The notes beneath the pieces are model-generated. The model searched no databases. It was not told the origin of the DNA and saw only the letters and a program-made list of their open reading frames with translations. Below, one piece after another: positions 9,046 through 17,292 of a stretch of DNA of 46,388 bases. The stretch comes from Acidimicrobiaceae bacterium (GTDB lineage Bacteria > Actinomycetota > Acidimicrobiia > Acidimicrobiales > RAAP-2). Both the position numbers and the translations under genes were made by a program. Within the stretch, counting starts at the first letter, position 1. The number at the start of each line of letters is the position of its first letter. Where the stretch lies: contig DAIDKS010000046.1 of assembly GCA_027449885.1 (NCBI GenBank), positions 1 to 46,388 on the forward strand, read 5' to 3'.

Positions 9046-10742
9046 TGGGCGCGAAAACGGCGCGAGGGTGGGTACCGACGTCGAGGCGACGGAACGGGCG
9101 AGGGCGCCGGTTGGGAGCTGCGCTTATGGTCGTGGCCGCGCTCGGGGTCAGCGGAGTCGTCGTGGTGGGGCCGGCAGGGGCGTCGACCGTGGTGCGCGGA
9201 CTCGACCGGTGCCACCGCAGCGCCGTGTGCGACCTCGCCGCGCTCCACCACGCGTTCCCCAGCTACAGCCACGTGTGCTCTGGGGAGGACTGCGGACTGG
9301 TGGCAGCGGCTGACTGGGAGTCGGTGGCGGCGGGAGTGACGGCCGGCCCTGGGCTGCTCGCCGCGGAGTACGCGAGCATGGGCAGCAATCCGGTGCTCAC
9401 CACCAACTTCACCGCGCTGTGGCAGTTCTGGGGTCAGTCAGGAATCGACGGCGAGTACCTCGTGGGGCATTCTTCGGTGGGAACGGGCCGCGGGGCAGTC
9501 GAGGCGGCCATCTCGTCCCGAGGCGCGGTTATCGCGGTCGACGTGACCGCCCGGGCCGCGGACATCGGCGTCACGCGCTTCGGAGCCGGGACTGCGGACC
9601 TGATCGCCGACGGCTTCACGCCGAAGGGCCCTCTGGTGGTCTACGGGCATGAGACGCTGCAGATGACCTGGGTGCAGTGGCGGGCGCAGATCCGGGCGGT
9701 GTGGCTGCCCCAGGTGTCCTCGACCCCACCCGTGCCACCGCTGTCGACGACGCTGAGCGTAGTTCCAACAAGCGTGCCCTGGACAGGCGGAACGGTCACG
9801 CTGACCTTCTCCGCACCGAGCGCCGCGACCTGCTCCCTGACCTCGACGCCCTCGCTATGGTCCGCGGCGTCGGTCAGCGTTCCGTGCACGGGGACCCTGC
9901 AGGTGACACTCGCACGGACCCAGTCGAAGCAGTCGTGGTCAATCACTTTCAACGCCACTGCGACGACCGGCCAGACGGGAGCGGCGACGCAGACGCTGAC
10001 CCAGAGCGGTCCGCCTCCGCCCGCTCACTACTCGTCGAACAACTGGTCAGGCTACGTCGTGCCCTCGAGCAGCGCGCTGATCACGGACGCATCTGGCCAC
10101 TTCGCCGTCCCGACGCTCAACTGCGCGGACACCCCGACGGGCGAGGTCTCGACGTGGGTGGGGATCGGCGGTCAGCCGTGGTCAACCGGTGGATCCTCCG
10201 GCGCGCTGCTCCAGACGGGAATCAACAGTTCGTGCGTGGGAGGATCGCAGACCAACGCGGCCTGGTGGGAGGTCGTTCCCGCTACGCCCAACACCGAGCA
10301 GATCTTCACGAACTTCCCGGTGGCGGCCGGTGATCAGATCCAGGCGTTCGTCTACCAACAGGCGAACGGCTCATGGGAGACACTGCTCAACGACGTGAAC
10401 ACCGGACTCTCAGCGCTGATGGTGACCGGCGAGAGCTGGGGCGTGGGGCCGACCACGGCGGGGACTATTACGTTCACCAACCAGGGCTCGGCGGTGAACA
10501 TCAGCTACGACGGGGGCTACACGGCGGAGTGGATTGTCGAGGACCCCACTGACACCTCGACAGCAGCGGTCTATCCCTTCGCCAACTTTGGGACCGTAAC
10601 CTTCACCAACATGTTGACGAGCTTGAGCCCGTGGTCGTTGACAACGGACGAGGAGTGGGCAATCGTGCAGGGCGGCCTGACCTTGGCAACGCCCTCGAGC
10701 ACTACTGCTGACGGGTTCACAGACGCCTACGTGGGGCCGTGA
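9045..10742 (+). CDS. Secreted eqolisin-like (glutamic peptidase G1) protein
   Basis: A 565-residue exported protein. Residues 24-50 form a signal sequence ending near AGA. Residues about 55-225 resemble a papain/C39-like peptidase domain: a Cys in SGEDCGLVAAADW, and a tail GHETLQMTWVQW like the end of C39 domains. This part is tentative. Residues about 230-325 are an Ig-like linker. From about 330 the sequence fits the eqolisin fold: SSNNWSGYVV, WVGIGG, ALLQTG (catalytic Gln) and, near 494, AEWIVE (catalytic Glu), then FANFG-VTFTN. Eqolisins cut proteins at low pH and are best known from fungi, with bacterial relatives in acid-tolerant species. The GTG at 9045 overlaps the preceding stop by one base; GTG 9021 is possible but reads through the upstream gene. 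Confidence 0.82.
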   Translation: MGAKTARGWVPTSRRRNGRGRRLGAALMVVAALGVSGVVVVGPAGASTVVRGLDRCHRSAVCDLAALHHAFPSYSHVCSGEDCGLVAAADWESVAAGVTAGPGLLAAEYASMGSNPVLTTNFTALWQFWGQSGIDGEYLVGHSSVGTGRGAVEAAISSRGAVIAVDVTARAADIGVTRFGAGTADLIADGFTPKGPLVVYGHETLQMTWVQWRAQIRAVWLPQVSSTPPVPPLSTTLSVVPTSVPWTGGTVTLTFSAPSAATCSLTSTPSLWSAASVSVPCTGTLQVTLARTQSKQSWSITFNATATTGQTGAATQTLTQSGPPPPAHYSSNNWSGYVVPSSSALITDASGHFAVPTLNCADTPTGEVSTWVGIGGQPWSTGGSSGALLQTGINSSCVGGSQTNAAWWEVVPATPNTEQIFTNFPVAAGDQIQAFVYQQANGSWETLLNDVNTGLSALMVTGESWGVGPTTAGTITFTNQGSAVNISYDGGYTAEWIVEDPTDTSTAAVYPFANFGTVTFTNMLTSLSPWSLTTDEEWAIVQGGLTLATPSSTTADGFTDAYVGP

Positions 10743-11033
10743 GCGGGCCATTGTTATCTGCCGAAAGGATCAGGCGAGGTCCTCAGGACCGAGACGTCGC
10801 TTGAGGAGGTGGGCGACCAGGAACGTGTCGTCGGCGGCCATCCCGGCCTCAAGGCGAGAAGGAGCGCCCGAGGAGCCGAAGCGGGATCGTCACGGCGCTC
10901 GATACGCGTCTGACGTGACCTCGGAGGCCGCTTCCGTGAGTGTCCCGAGGAGCGTGTGGTGCGTTTCGCCCGAATCATGTGGACACGTTCGAGGCGCCCC
11001 ACCCGGACCCCAGCAAGCACACGGCCTTCCACC
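10743..11033. other. Intergenic region before the 70-bp repeat
   Basis: These 291 bases separate the eqolisin-like gene from the direct repeat and hold no convincing gene. A segment near 10967-10985 (CGCCCGAATCATGTGGACA) is similar to one at 21762-21781, ahead of the second repeat copy, but at a different distance from it. The similarity between the two regions therefore extends loosely beyond the 70-bp core. Confidence 0.4.
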
Positions 11034-11103
11034 CTTTCGTCAACTACCCGCCACGGGGCCTTTACGAAAGTGAAGGTCATGAGTTGACGAAATGCCGGGC
11101 GCG
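11034..11103 (+). repeat. Direct repeat copy A, with internal inverted boxes
   Basis: This 70-base segment aligns without gaps to 21852-21921 in the same orientation, with 55 of 70 bases identical. Inside it, TTTCGTCAACT (11035-11045) and AGTTGACGAAA (11082-11092) form a perfect 11-bp inverted repeat. TTTACGAAA (11061-11069) is a third related box, and CCCG-CCA-CGGG forms a small central hairpin. Repeated 9-bp boxes around a divergent 8-bp spacer resemble a recombinase or regulator binding site. The copy lies 160 bases past the 3' end of the DDE transposase gene. Confidence 0.75.
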
Positions 11104-11210
11104 AGGCGCCCGGGAGTGGATGGCGGCCTCTTGACGGTCAGGATCGGTACTTTCGCACCGATTGAGAGCGCGATCACGGCGGCGGCGAGACCCACCGCGA
11201 CACGGCAAGG

Positions 11211-11237
11211 TCCCCGGGACGTGCGAGGTCCCGGGGA
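11211..11237 (-). terminator. Hairpin downstream of the transposase gene
   Basis: TCCCCGGGAC and GTCCCGGGGA form a perfect 10-bp stem around a 7-base loop. It lies 24 bases beyond the stop of the minus-strand transposase. The bases after the stem on that strand are not T-rich, so it is either a GC-type terminator or a structural element of the transposon end. Confidence 0.5.
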
Positions 11238-11260
11238 GTCGGTTAAGGAAGTAGGGGCGC

Positions 11261-13009
11261 CTAGCCCGGTGGGCTTCGGTAGGCGTCGGGATCGACGAGG
11301 CGGACCTGGCCGTCGGCGTCGATCTCCTCGAAGCCGTGATCCTCTGCGGGATCACTGGCCGGCGGCTCGCTGTCGCCCCTAAAGAACCAGGCCCACTGCT
11401 GGACGAGGCGCAAGTTGGCTGCGACCGCCTCGAAGCTGAGCATCAGGGAGGTCTTGACCAGTCCCACCACGCGACAGAAGAGACGACTGATGTTCTGGGT
11501 CGCGGGGTTTCGCAGGTTGCCGAACATCGCCTCGACGTGGCTGCGCCGTCCGTAGCGGGCCTGCCAGGGAATGCTGCCCCAGTACTCCTTCTGGGCAAGC
11601 TTGATCAAGGCTGCACCGGGCACCATCACCGTCTCCTGGCGACACGAGCGCGGCGGGTCCACGGTGGGCGGGTTCTCGACCGCCGGGGTCGATGCCGGGT
11701 AGTCCTGGCTGAGCGGGCAGTTCGCGCAGCGCAGCTTGCCGGCCCGCGCCGGGCAGATGAAGCGGGCCTTGGCGGGGTCCTTGGCGCCCTCGCGAGCGTT
11801 CTGGTGGCGCACGAAGGCGTAGGTTTCGCGTTCGGCGATGAGCTCGTTGAAACGCTTTATCGCCCTCTTCTCGCGTTCGTGGACCAGACGCTCGCTCTCC
11901 GTGGCCGTCTTAGAGAGCACACCAACACTCAGACGAGCCGGGCGGGGAATGTTCCAGAGCCTCTCGGGCGTCGATGGGCAGTGAGGCGCGCCGTCGATGA
12001 TGACGACGCCGTCGTGATAGCGAGGGCCGTGGTCGTTGGGGTGGATGTCCTGGACCTGGCGCAGCCCCAACTCAAGCAGCGGCAGCGCCCAGTGCTCGGG
12101 AACCCTGTAGCCGTAGGCGCGGTCGGCGATCACCTCGTCGATGTCGTAGTCGTTCGCCAGAAGATGCTCGAGAAGGGCGAGCGCTGGAGCGGTCACGCTC
12201 TGAGCCGCCGGAGCGACGCGCATGCCCACCAGCAGCTTTGGACCGATGTCACTGCCGCCCACGCGCGGCACCGCGACCGCCGCGGTGAGGTCGTAGCCGA
12301 AGAAGAACGTGGACTTCTTCTCGTAAGTCTTGGTGCGGTACCCCGCGCGTGCATCACGGTCGGCCGAGTAGCGCTCGCGTCCCAGAGTCACCGTCTCGTC
12401 GTTCGATCCCTCTGGGTCCTCACCGCGCAGGTCCGAGGCGGCCCGAATCTCGTCAGCGCCCCTCTCCGTCGCGGCGGCAGTCTCGTCCTTCGGCTGCAGC
12501 ACCCGTCGCCACTTGGACTTCGCGAAGGACTCGACCCCCGTTCCGTCGACCGCCACCGAGATCGTGCGCTCGTAGCCGGAAGGAATGGTCGCTGCGATCA
12601 GTCGGTCGATGATTCCCTCGAGGCTCTGGCGGCGCAGGTCGCGCATCTCCTCGCTGAAGCCCGGCGTCGCCTCCTCGCGCGCCGTGAGGCGGTTCTCGAT
12701 GGCCGAGAAGAGGTAGCGCACCTGTCGGATGGAGATGGGCTGGGAGCGTCCCGAGCCGCTCTTCACTCGTACGCCGATCGCGACCTGGAGCGAGCGTGCG
12801 AGGTCGCCGGTCAGGGTCTCGTAGATGTTGACGAAGGTGAGGGTCTTCTCCTGCACCGCCGTCAGGATCGCACCCGTGAGGAAGAACTCGACCGAGAGTC
12901 CGCGGGGACGCCCGCGCCCTTCGGGCGAGAGGATCTTCTCGAGGTCCTCGGCGACCCCGCTGCGCCGCACGACGGCGAGAACCTGGTCGAAGTCGCGGCG
13001 CCGGATCAC
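11261..13009 (-). CDS. DDE transposase
   Basis: A 582-residue protein with the order of motifs of a DDE (RNase H-fold) transposase broadly like IS1182/IS4-type enzymes. The first Asp is in VAVDGTGVESF at about residue 155. A Lys/Tyr-rich STFFFGYDL strand follows. The second Asp is in VIADRAYGY at about 295. A C-P-A...C-NCPL cysteine cluster lies near 415-430, and the Glu is in RRSHVEAMFGNLRN at about 491. All three catalytic acids appear present, so it may be active. The GTG start overlaps the TGA of the upstream recombinase-like gene in a GTGA junction, so the two proteins should be made together. No clear terminal inverted repeats were found by eye. Confidence 0.82.
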   Translation of the reverse strand: MIRRRDFDQVLAVVRRSGVAEDLEKILSPEGRGRPRGLSVEFFLTGAILTAVQEKTLTFVNIYETLTGDLARSLQVAIGVRVKSGSGRSQPISIRQVRYLFSAIENRLTAREEATPGFSEEMRDLRRQSLEGIIDRLIAATIPSGYERTISVAVDGTGVESFAKSKWRRVLQPKDETAAATERGADEIRAASDLRGEDPEGSNDETVTLGRERYSADRDARAGYRTKTYEKKSTFFFGYDLTAAVAVPRVGGSDIGPKLLVGMRVAPAAQSVTAPALALLEHLLANDYDIDEVIADRAYGYRVPEHWALPLLELGLRQVQDIHPNDHGPRYHDGVVIIDGAPHCPSTPERLWNIPRPARLSVGVLSKTATESERLVHEREKRAIKRFNELIAERETYAFVRHQNAREGAKDPAKARFICPARAGKLRCANCPLSQDYPASTPAVENPPTVDPPRSCRQETVMVPGAALIKLAQKEYWGSIPWQARYGRRSHVEAMFGNLRNPATQNISRLFCRVVGLVKTSLMLSFEAVAANLRLVQQWAWFFRGDSEPPASDPAEDHGFEEIDADGQVRLVDPDAYRSPPG

Positions 13010-14748
13010 GACGCCGCCCCCGCATCATCACTGGCGGTCCCGCCGACGAGTCGCAGCGCGGCGAGCACGGCCTCCTCGTCGGGCGCCGGACAGTACGACA
13101 GGAGGTCGACGAGGGTGCGCGCACTGCGAAGACCCGAGACCTTAAGGAGGACTCCCAGGGGCAGGTCGGCGCTCATGGCCGCCACCAGCCACGTCGAGCG
13201 CAGCCGGGCCGGGTCGACCTCGACGCCCGGGCCCAACGCCGTGCGGGCGTTGGCGGTGACGACGCCCGTCACGTTGTGCCGATCCGCCTTCGAGCCGTAG
13301 AGCGGGGTACGACGCCCTCGGCGCTGCTCGTGGTGCAGGCGCAGTGCGTCGCGCAGCAACTCGTCGTAGGGCGCACGCACGAGGACCCGACGGGCTCGCT
13401 CACCTGTCACGTCGACGATCAGCATGGCGACGCCGTCGATGGCGATCTCGCTGACGTGCTCCGGACAGACGCGACGCTGCTCGCTCGCCGAGAGGCCCGC
13501 GCCCGACCCGAGTGCCACCACCGCCGAGAGGCCGCGGCGAGCGGTCGTGGTGGGCTGGAAGCGCGCCAGGCGGCGCAGCTCGGCGCACTCGGCCTCGGAG
13601 TACGGGGGGTTCACGGGGTGATAGGCCACGACTCCGCTCGGCACCGCACTGAGACGCCGAGTAGCCCGACGCAGCGTCGAGCGCACGGTGGCGCGCGTCG
13701 AGTCCGGCGTGCTCGCGAGTGGCCCGGCGAGGTAGTGCTCGATGAGCCCGCCCGTCAGAGCCTCGGCCAGCTCGAGAGGTGCCTCGGCGTTACCGCGCTC
13801 CGGGCGCGTCGCCACGAAGCGACAGAACCGGGCGACGACCCCACCCTGGGACTGGACCCAGGTCACGCTCGGCGGCTCGTAGGCGCGAAGAAGGGCGCGC
13901 GTCGCCTCACTCACCATCGCCCAGTCGGTGTCACTGAACCTGTAGGGGCGAAACGCGACGATGGCGTCCTCAATCTCCGGAATGAGCGCCACCGCCGCCA
14001 CGTCTCGCACCGGGACGCTCGTCGTAGCGGCCTTGGCCTCCACCCGACGCTGCTGGGACTCGCGCGCGGCGCGCAACACGGCTCGTCGAGAGAGCGCCCG
14101 GGTGGGGGTACCCGTGGTCCGTGTCGGGCGCTGAGGCTGGCTCACCAGTCCCCCCGCACGAGCGGACAGACTCCGAAGTGTCCGAGCGACATCATGAAGC
14201 GCTGAAACCGTGCCAGCGCAGTCGCCCCCTGCACATCCCACGACCAGGTCCGCCAGATCTGGTGCGCCTTCGATGAGCTCGTCTGCAACGCCCGCGAGGC
14301 TGCGTGGCGTGAGTGCCCTTCCGCAGCGCCGGCGAGCTTCAACGAGGGCGATGAAGGCACCCTGTGGAGCAACCACCCGCCAGAACGCCGTCGCGGGACG
14401 AGACACTTGCTTGCTTGGGATCACCTGTCGAGCCGGCATCGCACCGGCCGCCCGAGCCACGCGCCGCAAGGCCGAGCCAGCATTGCGGTGGCGAGCGTCC
14501 GAGGCGATGAACGCATTGATGTGGTTGGCGACGAGAAGTGAGACGAAGTCAGGGGCACTGGAGCGGTCCCACAATGGGTGCCAAGCGAGGAATCGCACCA
14601 GGATCGAGAGAGTCGACCGGGCACTCGAGACGGGCTCGGGTACGGCCGCCGTGACGAGATCGATGGCGACGGTACGGGTGCGCTCCCACTCCTGCTCGCT
14701 GAGATCGCGGGGCTGGTAACGATGTAGAACAGCTCGGCCGGTCTTCAC
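13006..14748 (-). CDS. Degenerate tyrosine-recombinase-like protein, coupled to the transposase
   Basis: A 580-residue protein that begins at a GTG. Two helical core-binding-like regions (about 45-105 and 265-350) precede a C-terminal domain resembling the tyrosine recombinase catalytic fold. VVALGSGAGLSASEQRRV at about 410-425 corresponds to the ATGLRxSEL box, LRSTWL at about 518 to the LRHTFA box, and SGLRSARTL...LLSY at about 535-550 to the LGHSS...Y box. By eye the first Arg is Ser, and the two His positions are replaced; only the second Arg and possibly a Tyr remain. It is therefore probably not a working recombinase, though it may still bind DNA. A paralogue fragment lies at 1-444. It overlaps the DDE transposase gene by 4 bases. 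The family call rests on pattern, not on a search. Confidence 0.68.
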   Translation of the reverse strand: MKTGRAVLHRYQPRDLSEQEWERTRTVAIDLVTAAVPEPVSSARSTLSILVRFLAWHPLWDRSSAPDFVSLLVANHINAFIASDARHRNAGSALRRVARAAGAMPARQVIPSKQVSRPATAFWRVVAPQGAFIALVEARRRCGRALTPRSLAGVADELIEGAPDLADLVVGCAGGDCAGTVSALHDVARTLRSLSARAGGLVSQPQRPTRTTGTPTRALSRRAVLRAARESQQRRVEAKAATTSVPVRDVAAVALIPEIEDAIVAFRPYRFSDTDWAMVSEATRALLRAYEPPSVTWVQSQGGVVARFCRFVATRPERGNAEAPLELAEALTGGLIEHYLAGPLASTPDSTRATVRSTLRRATRRLSAVPSGVVAYHPVNPPYSEAECAELRRLARFQPTTTARRGLSAVVALGSGAGLSASEQRRVCPEHVSEIAIDGVAMLIVDVTGERARRVLVRAPYDELLRDALRLHHEQRRGRRTPLYGSKADRHNVTGVVTANARTALGPGVEVDPARLRSTWLVAAMSADLPLGVLLKVSGLRSARTLVDLLSYCPAPDEEAVLAALRLVGGTASDDAGAAS

Positions 14749-14952
14749 GCACGCGATGCGTCAGGTCCCGGTCGCCGGATGCAATCGCGGTAATTTTCAG
14801 ACCTCTCCCCTGGAGCGATCCGAATCCGGCCTCCCTCCCAAGGAGAGAGTGCATGGGCCCCACTTCTTCATCGTTGACGGAGTCCGGCACTAGGAGAGAC
14901 GACACCCCTGCCGCACCCGGACAGTTGGCTACCTCGCACCCCGTTGGGCCCA

Positions 14953-16608
14953 ATGTCGTACGCAAGTGCCACACTTCATGCAGTGTCACTTACTAGCCAC
15001 CTTGCAGACCCGGACAGCCCGGTGCGCCGGTTCTTCGCCGTTCGTTTCCCTGACGCGAAGGCAGCCAGACGTGCTCTGCACCCTACGAATGACCCGGGGA
15101 ACGTGTTCGGGACCTGCGCCAAGCCTGGAGAGCTTCCAAACGGGTCAACTTGGATACTTGGGCAGCCAATGGTGACACCCGAGCGACCAAGCGATGGGCG
15201 ATACCCCTTCCCGACGGTCGGCACAGCCTTCGACTACCGAGTGCGGTTCATGTTCGAGCCAGGCCCGATTCAAAGGCTCGTCGCCTATGCGGGAGCCAAC
15301 AAGTTGGCCCAACACTGGGGGTCGCCCTCGCTAGCGGTGCCTTCTGCGTTCAACGAATTGAGTCACGATCTCGAGGAACTCCTTGGCAGTGAGGGAGCTC
15401 AACGAGGCGAGCGACACCATGAGAAGCGCCTCGCACGAGTGTGCTACGGGCTGGCGCTCTACGAGCAGTGCTTCCGATCGCCGGTCGATGACTCATGGCC
15501 GATCGTGGCCCTCGGACGCAACGCCTCCTGGGAGCAGGTAGCCGCGCTAGCACCCGAGGCTGCCGTGGAAGATCTCGTGGCGCTCGCCAGCCAGTTCAGC
15601 CAATCACAGGGATCGATCTTGGGCGAGAAGCGCTTCATTCCTAACCCAACATTCATCGGCAGTTCGGCCCTCGGGGGAGCCGATGCCGATTGGATAAGCG
15701 GCCCGCGCCTGATCGACATGAAGACCACCACGGAGTCCACCATTGAGCGCCGTACTCTCTGGCAGGTCTGCGGGTACTGCCTAGCTGATTCGATCGACGA
15801 GTACAAGATCACTGAAGTGGGCATCTACTTCAGCCGACACGGCGTCCAAGTTGCCTGGCCCCTCGCCGACCTGCTCGCACTCTTGGCCGGAAACCCCATC
15901 GACCTCGAGGAAGTCCGTCAAGAATTCTCGAGCATTCTCGATTCACTGGTTTCGCCCACCAGAATGGCGCTGCCCAGCGTGAAGGTCACCTGGCATTCGA
16001 CGCCGGGATACGAGTCGGATGTGCACGTTTGGCCACGATCCAACCCGATGAGCGAGTCGGTCTCGAGATCTCTGGTCTTCCGCCTCCCGGTCTCAGGTCG
16101 AGGTAAGCGCCACGTGTCGTTCGCCGAGAATCCGGTGGTGCACGTTCCCCGAGATGTTGCCGACCCGCAGACGATGCCTTCATGTGGCGCCGCAGGCGTC
16201 GTTCTCGACCTCCTGGGCGACCCCCTGATACTCACTCGCCACCGCAAACTTGAAACATACCGTGGCGAGTGCTGTGCACGCTGCCTGCCCTACTCAAGCT
16301 CACGCTGGGCATCCGTCGATGCATACCCTGAGCGCACCTACCGGGAACCAGCTGACTGGCGATTCAGAGAACCTGTCAGGTCTGGTCTGCGCTGGCATCT
16401 GAGTTGGAAGGATTTCTACGACGATTCGGGCGACAACGGCGATGTTTCAGTTTGCCTTGCCCAAGACGCCTTCCTACCCGGGGGGCGCGCAGTTGAGGTC
16501 GGCGAAGACCTTGCCCCCCTCGAAGCCGACCCGCGCTATTGCCGCCATTGTCTGCTTCAGGCGCGACAGCAGCTGCATCGACGTTCGCGGAACATCCGCA
16601 AGGAATGA
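14953..16608 (+). CDS. PD-(D/E)XK nuclease-like protein
   Basis: A 551-residue soluble protein. At about residues 240-258 it has GGADADWI...RLIDMKTTT, the D...(D)xK signature of PD-(D/E)XK nucleases, here on strands flanking a Gly/Pro turn. The following segment (RTLWQVCGYCLAD) fits the helix that usually follows in this superfamily. A later half contains several Cys/His pairs (CCARCLPY near 437-444 and YCRHCLL near 530), likely zinc sites. The opening (SLTSHLADPDSPVRRFF) matches the usual start of such proteins, so the ATG at 14953 is preferred to the TTG at 14944. It lies divergent to the recombinase-like gene with 204 bases between. Homologues tend to be cargo or defence genes; its target is unknown. 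Confidence 0.7.
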   Translation: MSYASATLHAVSLTSHLADPDSPVRRFFAVRFPDAKAARRALHPTNDPGNVFGTCAKPGELPNGSTWILGQPMVTPERPSDGRYPFPTVGTAFDYRVRFMFEPGPIQRLVAYAGANKLAQHWGSPSLAVPSAFNELSHDLEELLGSEGAQRGERHHEKRLARVCYGLALYEQCFRSPVDDSWPIVALGRNASWEQVAALAPEAAVEDLVALASQFSQSQGSILGEKRFIPNPTFIGSSALGGADADWISGPRLIDMKTTTESTIERRTLWQVCGYCLADSIDEYKITEVGIYFSRHGVQVAWPLADLLALLAGNPIDLEEVRQEFSSILDSLVSPTRMALPSVKVTWHSTPGYESDVHVWPRSNPMSESVSRSLVFRLPVSGRGKRHVSFAENPVVHVPRDVADPQTMPSCGAAGVVLDLLGDPLILTRHRKLETYRGECCARCLPYSSSRWASVDAYPERTYREPADWRFREPVRSGLRWHLSWKDFYDDSGDNGDVSVCLAQDAFLPGGRAVEVGEDLAPLEADPRYCRHCLLQARQQLHRRSRNIRKE

Positions 16609-16841
16609 TCACTGCACTTAAATGCTCGACCGTATAGCGATAGAAGGTCGAGTCCCCTATGCCCCATTTCTCAGAAAAGGATGCCTACCAAAGACCCGGG
16701 TGAGGAACCCAGCCGTCAGTACACTTGCAGCGAATGTCACCTGAGTTCGGTCACTTTGGCAGAGCGCAAATTTGCCCCCACTCAAATTGGTTCTCGTTCA
16801 ATATTTCCGTGCAGAACTGGCAATTAGCAATCCGTGCTCAC

Positions 16842-17288
16842 TCAGGTGTGTCTCTTGGTGCTTGGGCAGATCGCATGTCCGGGATCCCACCATAACACGT
16901 AGAAGATGTTCCCATTCAGTATGCCCCAAAGGCGCTCCCTGCCAGTGAGCCGAAACCGAAAGAGCGAGTCGTAGTCATCGAGCTTTTTCTCCTTTAGCCG
17001 ATCTTGTGCTTCCGGAATTAGACTGGTGACTTCACACGAGTGTTGTGACTTCGGATCTTCTGACATGATCTGGGCCCAGGTCTTCTGCTCCCAGTATCCA
17101 AGCTTCACCAGTATCTCCTGGTGCTTAGCAGCCGTCGTCTCGGAGAAGCCCCACTGCCCATCATGGTCAAACCAACCGAAGCGCCAAGCCGCCAACTTCG
17201 TCGCATGGTCGGCATCCGGCATCCGACGAGGCTTCTTCTCCGGACTGCCCAAATAGATTGCTGGATCTCTCCGAGGGTTCTTCACCAC
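16842..17288 (-). CDS. Probable toxin partner of the Panacea antitoxin
   Basis: A 148-residue protein starting at a GTG only 4 bases after the stop of the Panacea-domain gene, the usual layout of a PanAT toxin-antitoxin pair. The last 45 residues (FRFRLTGRERLWGI...FYVLWWDPGHAICPS) resemble a compact strand-rich domain found at the end of small toxin-like proteins. I cannot name its enzymatic activity with confidence. The N-terminal part has Trp-rich segments (WRFGWFDHDGQWGF). A second GTG at 17285 could be the start. GC content is lower than in the right half of the window, in keeping with horizontal transfer. The toxin role is inferred mainly from position. Confidence 0.62.
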   Translation of the reverse strand: MVKNPRRDPAIYLGSPEKKPRRMPDADHATKLAAWRFGWFDHDGQWGFSETTAAKHQEILVKLGYWEQKTWAQIMSEDPKSQHSCEVTSLIPEAQDRLKEKKLDDYDSLFRFRLTGRERLWGILNGNIFYVLWWDPGHAICPSTKRHT

Positions 17289-17292
17289 AAGG

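Noticed and set aside
11336..13300. 654-codon plus-strand open frame opposite the DDE transposase
   Set aside because: It is the mirror of two real minus-strand genes in GC-rich DNA; its translation is Arg/His/Val-rich without any family motif, and the opposite strand carries intact catalytic motifs.
14852..14995. Short plus-strand frame with AAGGAGAG before its ATG, upstream of the nuclease-like gene
   Set aside because: Despite the good ribosome binding site the peptide is low-complexity and overlaps the nuclease-like gene in another frame; it may only be part of the leader.
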